Source of the DNA: a virus
Length of the DNA stretch: 44,363 nt
Strand: one strand, 5' to 3'
Virus record (IMG/VR): IMGVR_UViG_3300042295_000291
Coordinates: 1-44,363 of that record
The notes beneath the pieces are model-generated. The model was not told where the DNA came from, searched no databases, and worked only from the letters and a program-made list of their open reading frames with translations. Below, piece after piece: positions 40,048 to 44,363 of the stretch (position 1 is the stretch's first letter; each line of letters opens with the position of its first letter). A program made the translations under genes and the position numbers.

Positions 40048-40251
40048 TCAGTCCTTCGGACCCGCAGCGCGGGTCGGGTTGGAGTTGTCTGGTGCAAGCG
40101 GGATGTCTCCCGTGCGCTTGCAGTACTCGATGCAGTCGTCGTGTGATGCGTGACGCATCACCGACAGGTGCCCGGTCGGGTTGTAGCTCGACCACTGCGT
40201 GGGGTGGCTGAGCTTGGGAAGCCCCGCCTTGAGTTGGTGCCAGGATGGCAT
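40048..40251 (-). CDS. Small unknown protein, 67 aa
   Basis: Starts one base after the previous stop and ends one base before the zinc-finger start. 'MPSWHQLKAGLPKLSHPTQW', 'HASHDDCIEYCKRTGDIPL'. His/Cys-rich; no family recognised. The end of the gene includes a GACCCGC/GCGGGTC stem. Confidence 0.55.
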   Translation of the reverse strand: MPSWHQLKAGLPKLSHPTQWSSYNPTGHLSVMRHASHDDCIEYCKRTGDIPLAPDNSNPTRAAGPKD

Positions 40252-40252
40252 G

Positions 40253-40534
40253 TCAGTCCTTCGCGTTGATCCGCGCTACGAAATGCGTCTGCGCTTTGCT
40301 CCTGGCGAGTGCATGGCCGACACGGAAGTCGGCACCGATAGCACGGAGGATGTCGTTCATGTGTGCAGCCGTGGTGCGGGTATAGAACCCGTGCCAATAA
40401 AAGACTACAGCACCGTCGGTTTTGACGGCGATAGGGCTGTCGTGCAGGGTGTACGTCTGCCCATCGGTGTGGGCGTTGTGGCACTTGCCCGGCACGCCCT
40501 GAGCGAATGCGTCTGCGGTGGATTGACGGGTCAT
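40253..40534 (-). CDS. Unknown early protein, 93 aa
   Basis: ATG at 40534 overlaps the previous stop (ATGA). 'HNAHTDGQTYTLHDSPIAVK' and 'GAVVFYWHGFYTRTTAAHMNDILRAIG' suggest a small alpha/beta domain; 'HGF.T..T..H.N.IL...G' is a style seen in other small phage proteins. Function unknown. Confidence 0.62.
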   Translation of the reverse strand: MTRQSTADAFAQGVPGKCHNAHTDGQTYTLHDSPIAVKTDGAVVFYWHGFYTRTTAAHMNDILRAIGADFRVGHALARSKAQTHFVARINAKD

Positions 40535-40767
40535 GCCAGCCCCACCATCGCTGCGCGGATCGACGTCACGGTGTACTTGGCACCGTCCGGGGTGTGCGTG
40601 ATACCCGCCATGTTCAGGCGGTCGAGCATCGCATGCGCTGCACGCTCCCTCGGGGTCATGCTCCGAGTGAAGGAAGACCAGTGCCGGTACTGCTTGATGC
40701 AGTCCAGGGCCATGCGGTACAGCCCTTCGTCGTTGAGAATCCACAGAGTTACCTTGCGATTAGCCAT
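40531..40767 (-). CDS. Unknown early protein, 78 aa
   Basis: ATG at 40767 with GGAGGAAGT upstream. 'VTLWILNDEGLYRMALDCIKQY', 'MTPRERAAHAMLDRLN', and 'PDGAKYTVTSIRAAMVGL'. Mostly helical. It precedes the 93-aa gene with a 4-base overlap. No family recognised. Confidence 0.6.
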   Translation of the reverse strand: MANRKVTLWILNDEGLYRMALDCIKQYRHWSSFTRSMTPRERAAHAMLDRLNMAGITHTPDGAKYTVTSIRAAMVGLA

Positions 40768-40777
40768 ACTTCCTCCA

Positions 40778-41059
40778 TCAAGCGAAATACTGACCGACGA
40801 TGACTTGATCTTCGTCAGCGAAGCGGAACAGGACGCCGGAAAAGAACGTCTCCGACACGATGCCGTCCCAGCCTTTGAACTGATCGAACCCGACGCCGCA
40901 GGCTTGGCTGTCATACACGTCGTACCAGTGACCCTTGTACTGCACGAACCGTGCGGTGTAGTCGCCGTCCCCGACGTAGTCGAACTCCGCCCGGACTTTG
41001 TCCGGGAGTTCCGCGAGGCACGCCAGCGGACGCGGGTGGTTGTTGGTACTGAGTTTCAT
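40778..41059 (-). CDS. Unknown early protein, 93 aa
   Basis: ATG at 41059 overlaps the previous stop. Beta-rich and aromatic: 'VRAEFDYVGDGDYTARFVQY', 'GHWYDVYDSQACGVGFDQF', 'GWDGIVSETFFSGVLFRF'. Probably a small globular domain. No family recognised. Confidence 0.6.
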   Translation of the reverse strand: MKLSTNNHPRPLACLAELPDKVRAEFDYVGDGDYTARFVQYKGHWYDVYDSQACGVGFDQFKGWDGIVSETFFSGVLFRFADEDQVIVGQYFA

Positions 41060-41262
41060 GGTCTTACGCCTTTCTCTTGGTTATGTTTACCAGTAAATCC
41101 CGACGGGTTTACCTTCGGGAGGAAGATGTACCACTTGTCGTTGTGGTACGGACCCAGGCACCGGAGACCTAGCTCGCGCAGGTCCTTGATGATGGCCGGG
41201 TCCACGGGGCCGGTCTGCTGAATGACCGGGATCCCGAAACGTCTCAGTTTGGTCTGGTTCAT
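41056..41262 (-). CDS. First gene of the main early operon, 68 aa
   Basis: ATG at 41262, weak RBS (AAAGGCG). 'VDPAIIKDLRELGLRCLGPYHNDKWYIFLP' gives a helix, then strands. It directly follows the 500-base structured leader, so any control exerted by that leader acts first on this gene. Function unknown. Confidence 0.55.
   Translation of the reverse strand: MNQTKLRRFGIPVIQQTGPVDPAIIKDLRELGLRCLGPYHNDKWYIFLPKVNPSGFTGKHNQEKGVRP
41087..41098. promoter_or_regulatory. Operator-like motif copy 3 (TTTACCAGTAAA)
   Basis: Same sequence as the site at 37893-37904 read on the other strand, plus two shared flanking bases (TC). It lies inside the 3' part of the 68-aa gene and about 30 bases upstream of the next start. 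Confidence 0.35.
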
Positions 41263-41699
41263 GGTCTGTCGCCTTTCATGGGGTCAAGCCCCGGTGTTCG
41301 CAGCACATGCTGCCTAGAGCACTCGTTGTACCGTGCGGACGGTTTGCGCGAAGCGCTCTAGGCAGGGGGCAGAACCCCCTGCGATGTTGCGACTACGGTC
41401 TCGCCCCACGCTCTCGCGTTGTGCGGATTAGGCACATGGGATCCCCGCTCATGCTGTCGCTATATGTTTGTAGGTTGTGGTTCAGGTATCCACAACAACC
41501 TGCACAGGGTCTTTCCCCTGCGGCCTACGCGTCAACGGTCTCTTACCGTCGATCACGTCGAGGAACTGAACCTCACCCCATTTGTCCTGCCACAGGCAGC
41601 GGTGTCGGGCTAGATCAGTATCTTGTCAGCAGGCTTGTGGGTAAGCCTGCGAAACCCCGGTATAGCGGGGCGCTTGCTAAGCACCCCTCCCGGTACTGG

Positions 41700-41712
41700 A
41701 TTGTTAAAGAGC
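41700..41712 (-). promoter_or_regulatory. boxA-like antitermination element
   Basis: The transcribed strand reads GCTCTTTAACAAT, identical over 13 bases to the boxA region of E. coli rRNA leaders (TGCTCTTTAACAAT). boxA RNA binds NusB-NusE and helps RNA polymerase pass terminators in untranslated RNA. It starts about 63 bases into the transcript, just after the operator palindrome and just before the first long stem. Confidence 0.72.
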
Positions 41713-41713
41713 T

Positions 41714-41732
41714 TGTTATACACTGTATAACA
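41714..41732. promoter_or_regulatory. Palindromic operator copy 1
   Basis: TGTTATACACTGTATAACA, a perfect 19-base inverted repeat with one central base. The 17-base core recurs exactly at 43208-43224 and with two changes at 44153-44169. It lies 50-70 bases downstream of the strong promoter. Confidence 0.75.
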
Positions 41733-41733
41733 T

Positions 41734-41749
41734 ACCGAGCTAGCTCGGT
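41734..41749. promoter_or_regulatory. 16-bp perfect palindrome
   Basis: ACCGAGCTAGCTCGGT, directly beside the operator copy 1 and 25-40 bases downstream of the predicted start of transcription. It can act as a DNA-binding site or fold as a 6-bp RNA hairpin with a CTAG loop. Confidence 0.6.
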
Positions 41750-41780
41750 GTCGATAGGCTGATCTCCCACCGACAGATAC

Positions 41781-41809
41781 ATTATAGCATAGACTGACCC
41801 TTATGTCAA
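41781..41809 (-). promoter_or_regulatory. Consensus sigma70 promoter of the main early operon
   Basis: Minus strand: TTGACA (41809-41804), 17 bases, TATAAT (41786-41781), preceded by TGC (extended -10). All 12 core bases match the consensus. It overlaps the last codons and the stop of the 315-aa gene. Transcription should start near 41774 and run leftward through the leader into the whole early operon. Confidence 0.9.
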
Positions 41810-42748
41810 GTCAATAGCTTCCGTTTGTGTGTCTGTTGTACCGGGCTGTGCTGGTGCAGGTTTGATGGCTTTCTTGACTCCCCATGCGTCCAATGCGGCG
41901 ACCTCTTCGGCAGTCTCGGGCTTGGAACGGGTCTCAAGCAGCTTATAAGCCTTCCGGCTCACCAGCACTACGTTGTCCGATGCCATCGGCCTGGACATGT
42001 CCCTGCGAACAATAGCGATGAGCCTGTTGTCCTTGGGGTAGCTGTGCCTGTCATAGATCAGCGGCAGCCCCAGCAGTGGGCACCGTTCGGGGAACAACCG
42101 CTCCCCATGATGCTTGATGAGCAGGTCCTCGGTGTCGAACTTGCCGTATCTTGCGACGGTGCCAGACCCCCGGACAACGTCCCTGCTATAGGCAGCACTC
42201 TTTGCACGTTGTACCTCACCCACCAAAGCACGCCACCGTGGGTCGTGCTTGTATTCGGCAGGCTTCGCGCGGCCTACGGCCTCGGTGCCGCCCATGGCGC
42301 GGCGCACCACAAGAGGGGACACCTCGAACAGTTCAGCCACAGCGGGCACGACTTGGAACTCCTCCAGGCCGCTGCGCTCCATGATCTGGCGCACGGTCTC
42401 ACGCAGGCCCAGGTCCCTGATCTCGGTCCACACGTTGTTGGGGGTGACCTTGTGTATGGTGTCGATGGCGCTCTGCACGGTGTGCACCGTCAAGGGGTCC
42501 AGGGCTGTGATGTCGGTGGCGCCTGCGGCGCCCTGGAGCAAGGGTGTACAGTATTCACACAAAGCATAGGTGGTGCCCGCAATGAAGTAGACTGTCCGGG
42601 AGCCGGGAGGGGTGGCGCGGGGCACGGGCTTGTTGTGCAGGGTCTTGGGCACTTGAGGGTGGGGGCGGTAGACCCAGCGGGGAGAGCCTGTGGGCTTCGC
42701 CCGCAGAGCCACGCGTTGGAGCAGGGTGTCGATGTCGGCGTGCTTCAT
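41801..42748 (-). CDS. HNH-related protein of unknown role, 315 aa
   Basis: Residues about 215-275 ('RCPLLGLPLIYDRHSYPKDN', 'SDNVVLVSRKAYKLL') follow the plan of short HNH-type domains ('CP.LGIPL ... N..viS..AN.lK'), but the catalytic His pair is not evident, so it may be inactive or a DNA-binding derivative. The middle part ('GLEEFQVVPAVAELFEVSPLVVRRAMGG') looks like a helix-turn-helix. A C-X2-C pair occurs at 'LCEYC'. A DNA-binding regulator just upstream of the early promoter would fit. The ATG at 42748 has no Shine-Dalgarno sequence; TACAAT lies about 40 bases upstream as a possible -10. Confidence 0.5.
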   Translation of the reverse strand: MKHADIDTLLQRVALRAKPTGSPRWVYRPHPQVPKTLHNKPVPRATPPGSRTVYFIAGTTYALCEYCTPLLQGAAGATDITALDPLTVHTVQSAIDTIHKVTPNNVWTEIRDLGLRETVRQIMERSGLEEFQVVPAVAELFEVSPLVVRRAMGGTEAVGRAKPAEYKHDPRWRALVGEVQRAKSAAYSRDVVRGSGTVARYGKFDTEDLLIKHHGERLFPERCPLLGLPLIYDRHSYPKDNRLIAIVRRDMSRPMASDNVVLVSRKAYKLLETRSKPETAEEVAALDAWGVKKAIKPAPAQPGTTDTQTEAIDLT

Positions 42749-42813
42749 TTGTAGAGTGTGAAGGCTGAAGGGACGGCTATTGTACTACAAAAACGGACTC
42801 GGATGCGGGGGAT

Positions 42814-42835
42814 GTTCGGGAAGTTCCTATTGTTC
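42814..42835. repeat. Three GTTC boxes at 9-base spacing
   Basis: GTTC begins at 42814, 42823 and 42832 exactly, so the boxes are nearly on one face of the helix. The last two with their spacer (GTTCCTATTGTTC, 42823-42835) recur as a perfect 13-base inverted copy at 43124-43136. Confidence 0.65.
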
Positions 42836-42884
42836 GATTTATATGCGAATTTTAAGTGGTTGTGGGGGCTCAGGAAAATGGCAA

Positions 42885-42909
42885 ATGTTCTGTAAAACTC
42901 TATGTTCTG
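42885..42909. repeat. Direct repeat ATGTTCTG
   Basis: ATGTTCTG at 42885-42892 and 42902-42909, in the same AT-rich stretch and containing the same TTC core as the neighbouring GTTC boxes. Confidence 0.5.
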
Positions 42910-43123
42910 GAAGTATGAATAGCTCCACGGCAAGTAAAGAGACTTACATCTCACTAAATATCACTTCTCCCCCTATATATTTTCACTTATATGAAGTTGT
43001 ATTAGGGAAATCCTTACCTACCTACCTATATTCTTTTTAAAAAATAATAGAACAACGGAACAAAAGCGAACTTCTCTTTTGAAATCAAGCACTTGCGTGC
43101 TCGCGTACCCACCGAACATGGCA

Positions 43124-43136
43124 GAACAATAGGAAC
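43124..43136. repeat. Inverted copy of the GTTC box pair
   Basis: GAACAATAGGAAC, the exact reverse complement of 42823-42835, about 290 bases away. A third GAAC lies ten bases upstream (43114). Confidence 0.7.
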
Positions 43137-43205
43137 ATGCCACCCGCGTGCTCGTAAGGCCGCTCGCGGACTCGTTTGGGGACCGGATCTCAGCGTGCGG
43201 GGGCG

Positions 43206-43226
43206 ATGTTATACACTGTATAACAT
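43206..43226. promoter_or_regulatory. Palindromic operator copy 2
   Basis: Same 17-base core GTTATACACTGTATAAC (43208-43224) as copy 1; here the perfect inverted repeat extends to 21 bases. It lies in the non-coding region upstream of the 315-aa gene. Confidence 0.75.
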
Positions 43227-43359
43227 TTGTAGAAATGCTTTTCGGGGGTTCGGTGCTGCCCAGGCGTGCGTTGTGCGTTGCGCTCGCGTACAGGCGCGGC
43301 CTCCTCGCGTACTCGCGTGCCGCTCGCGTGCTCGTTGACATCCGGTCCCGACCGGGCAC

Positions 43360-43391
43360 AAAAAAGCCCGCAGGGCGCGAACCCTGCGGGC
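43360..43391 (-). terminator. Intrinsic terminator of the 212-aa gene
   Basis: Minus strand: perfect 10-bp stem GCCCGCAGGG/CCCTGCGGGC (43391-43366) with a 6-base loop, followed by six T (43365-43360). It follows the stop at 43424 by about 33 bases. A 16-base GC palindrome (43401-43416) lies in between. Confidence 0.92.
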
Positions 43392-43423
43392 TGTGTGGCA
43401 AGCCCCCCGGGGGGCTGCTATCG

Positions 43424-44062
43424 TCAGGACTTCCGGACCCTGCGCATGCAGGCGATCATTTCCAGTCCTGCATCTTTGAACCTATCGACGTCCGCGACGT
43501 CAACCATCTTTGTAGCTGCCGCAATCCATCCCTGGATCGTGACAATCGGGTCTGCCGATTCCGCGGGCTTATCGTCGGTCTTTGCCTTTTTCTCGCGAAC
43601 CTTCTCGACTCCGTTAGCGACATCGATGTATTGACGAATCCGACTCACCATCGGCCCGTCGACCAGCATCATGTAAGTCCGGCGCTGGGTCTTGAGCACG
43701 TCGTCATCGATATCGCGAAGCTGGTCGCGGGTGAGGCCCAAAAGGTCCGCCACTGTCCAACGGTTGGACCCCTTAGGGGTCTGTTCGGAAACCGAACCCG
43801 GGACAACACTATGAAAGGTCATCCCTTTCTTCGACGCGCTAACACCCTGGACGATAAACCCGCGAACCTGATCGTGGACCGACTGATTCCAGAGGTCATT
43901 CGGGTTCTTTTCCGTCGATTTCACCAGCATGCCCGACACAATGCCAGCTTTGGCCAGGGCCTTACCCGCGCGGCTCCACTTGTCACGGGCGCCATGCTCC
44001 GCAGCGGCAGCATCAGATACTGCAGCGGCAACGGGGGAGAGGTCAAACTTAACTTGCGACAT
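43424..44062 (-). CDS. Unknown protein, 212 aa, monocistronic
   Basis: ATG at 44062 with GGAG nine bases upstream. N-terminal part 'DAAAAEHGARDKWSRAGKALAKAGI' and C-terminal part 'ADPIVTIQGWIAAATKMVD' are helical. The centre 'SNRWTVADLLGLTRDQLRDIDDDVLKTQRRTYM' has the look of a helix-turn-helix or a helical binding domain. It stands alone between an operator-bearing leader and a strong terminator, as an early regulator or host-takeover gene would. I do not recognise the family. Confidence 0.65.
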   Translation of the reverse strand: MSQVKFDLSPVAAAVSDAAAAEHGARDKWSRAGKALAKAGIVSGMLVKSTEKNPNDLWNQSVHDQVRGFIVQGVSASKKGMTFHSVVPGSVSEQTPKGSNRWTVADLLGLTRDQLRDIDDDVLKTQRRTYMMLVDGPMVSRIRQYIDVANGVEKVREKKAKTDDKPAESADPIVTIQGWIAAATKMVDVADVDRFKDAGLEMIACMRRVRKS

Positions 44063-44107
44063 GGTATATGCTCCATTGGTTTGTCGCCCCTAGTGCGTCT
44101 AGGTCCG

Positions 44108-44126
44108 GTAGGATTCTGTATCCTAC
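44108..44126. promoter_or_regulatory. Inverted repeat upstream of the 212-aa gene
   Basis: GTAGGAT-TCTGT-ATCCTAC, 7-bp arms with a 5-base centre, between the 212-aa gene and operator copy 3. Just beyond, the minus strand reads TAGAAT (44134-44129), a possible -10 without a good -35. Confidence 0.5.
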
Positions 44127-44152
44127 ATTCTAGGGAAACCGGTGTTTTTGAT

Positions 44153-44169
44153 GTTAAACACCGTATAAC
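44153..44169. promoter_or_regulatory. Operator copy 3, imperfect
   Basis: GTTAAACACCGTATAAC, 15 of 17 bases equal to operator copies 1 and 2, about 90 bases upstream of the 212-aa start. Confidence 0.62.
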
Positions 44170-44293
44170 AGACCCCACCCATCCCCGACCCCCCGCTGGC
44201 AGTTTGGAGTCCCGCGCGCTCGCTGCGCTGTATTCCGCACAAACGAAGACCAAAAGTTATGAAACCCCTCATTAACACTATACAAACTATAGG

Positions 44294-44363
44294 GGGCCAC
44301 TAGGGACTACAAAAACTAAGGGCCACTAGGGACTACAAAAACTAAGGGCCACTAGGGACTACA
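44294..44363. repeat. 26-bp tandem repeat running off the window
   Basis: Two identical 26-base units (44294-44319, 44320-44345) and the first 18 bases of a third (44346-44363) end the window. Each unit begins gggccactagggactac and ends in an A-rich stretch plus ctaa. No differences between copies. The array may be longer in the real genome. Confidence 0.92.

Larger units (their letters stand above)
41263..41775 (-). ncRNA. Structured 5' leader RNA of the early operon
   Basis: About 510 bases with no convincing ORF between the predicted start of transcription and the 68-aa gene. Stems in order of transcription: ACCGAG/CTCGGT (41749-41734), 9-bp stem with AGC loop (41687-41667), 8-bp GCAGGCTT/AAGCCTGC (41650-41629), CTGCC/GGCAG (41599-41587), ACGGT/ACCGT (41549-41535), GTTGTGG/CCACAAC (41496-41474), GCAGGGGG/CCCCCTGC (41382-41362), 11-bp CTGCCTAGAGC/GCTCTAGGCAG (41365 region with 41310-41320) enclosing two small hairpins, GCAGC/GCTGC (41313-41300) and GGGG/CCCC (41292-41280). 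The last large stems share bases and exclude one another. It may be an antitermination leader, an attenuator, or a stable phage RNA; the sequence alone does not decide. Confidence 0.6.
43100..43331. repeat. Six dispersed CTCGCG(T/G)(A/G)C repeats
   Basis: Copies start at 43100, 43163, 43283, 43304, 43312 and 43323; three end TAC or GAC and the others TGC. The last three are packed within 28 bases. They flank operator copy 2 on both sides. Confidence 0.6.
42749..43423. other. Long non-coding, AT-rich and repeat-bearing region
   Basis: 675 bases without a convincing gene. Bases 42780-43090 are AT-rich, with an A/T run near 43030-43048, in contrast to the GC-rich genome. The region carries GTTC/GAAC clusters, six CTCGCG-type repeats, the second operator palindrome, and a terminator at its right end. 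Layout suits a promoter region or a replication origin. Confidence 0.55.

Noticed and set aside
41503-41516. Minus-strand GGAAAGACCCTGTG resembles a conserved 23S rRNA segment
   Set aside because: Only about 13 of 14 bases over one short run; flanking bases do not follow 23S rRNA, so chance similarity is more likely.
41560-41574. tRNA-like T-loop hairpin (GAGG-TTCAGTT-CCTC) in the leader
   Set aside because: The loop lacks the invariant A58, and no acceptor, D or anticodon stems can be fitted around it.
41825-42754. + strand frame of 309 codons
   Set aside because: Opposite the 315-aa gene; composition of a shadow frame.
42745-43040. Short frames on both strands in the AT-rich region
   Set aside because: Neither has an RBS or plausible protein composition; the region fits regulatory or origin DNA better.
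43333-43338. TTGACA on the + strand as a rightward promoter
   Set aside because: No -10 at 16-18 bases and the next + strand sequence is a terminator stem for the opposite strand.
43148-44275. + strand frame of 375 codons at the right end
   Set aside because: Runs across the terminator, the non-coding repeats and the opposite strand of the 212-aa gene; no RBS or domain.

Overview
The window reads as about 44 kb of a tailed bacteriophage genome, cut at both ends. It is GC-rich, with small genes packed end to end. Recognisable families (GTA-type holin, GH24 lysozyme, polyvalent ejection protein, family A polymerase, CobS/CobT-like pair) point to a phage of a GC-rich proteobacterium, possibly Burkholderiales in fresh water; the host assignment is inference. 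Terminase, portal and major capsid genes are not in the window. No tRNA, rRNA, CRISPR array, integrase or insertion sequence was recognised.

Left arm (1-18579, + strand) is the late block: a repeat-rich tail fibre cut at its start, a collar-type fibre/baseplate protein, two holin-like proteins, an endolysin, two large virion proteins, four low-complexity virion proteins of ejection-module type, and a 2102-residue polyvalent protein carrying a zinc-peptidase motif and a possible ADP-ribosyltransferase-like domain. It faces the right arm head to head at 18.58 kb, where an intrinsic terminator for the minus strand sits on the last codons of the giant gene.

Right arm (18658-44062, - strand) is the early/middle block. 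From 41.26 kb leftward come small unknown genes, a DUF3150-like / MoxR AAA+ / CobT-like VWA triad (35.6-39.0 kb), a dense chain of tiny genes joined by 4-base ATGA/GTGA overlaps (34.2-29.5 kb), and the replication-recombination module: VRR-NUC nuclease, family A DNA polymerase, Cas4-like nuclease, HNH protein, DEDDh exonuclease, SNF2-type helicase, SSB-like protein, a small HTH protein and a primase-helicase.

Regulation is unusually visible. A consensus sigma70 promoter at 41781-41809 is followed by two palindromes, a 13-base match to the rRNA boxA antitermination element, and a leader of about 500 bases rich in stems, three of them mutually exclusive. The same 17-bp palindrome recurs upstream of the other two right-end genes. 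Further promoters lie at 34.7 and 23.5 kb, intrinsic terminators at 34.25 and 43.37 kb, and very stable tetraloop hairpins fill the intercistronic gaps from 37.9 to 39.8 kb. The right end holds an AT-rich, repeat-bearing stretch (possible origin) and a 26-bp tandem repeat that runs off the window.
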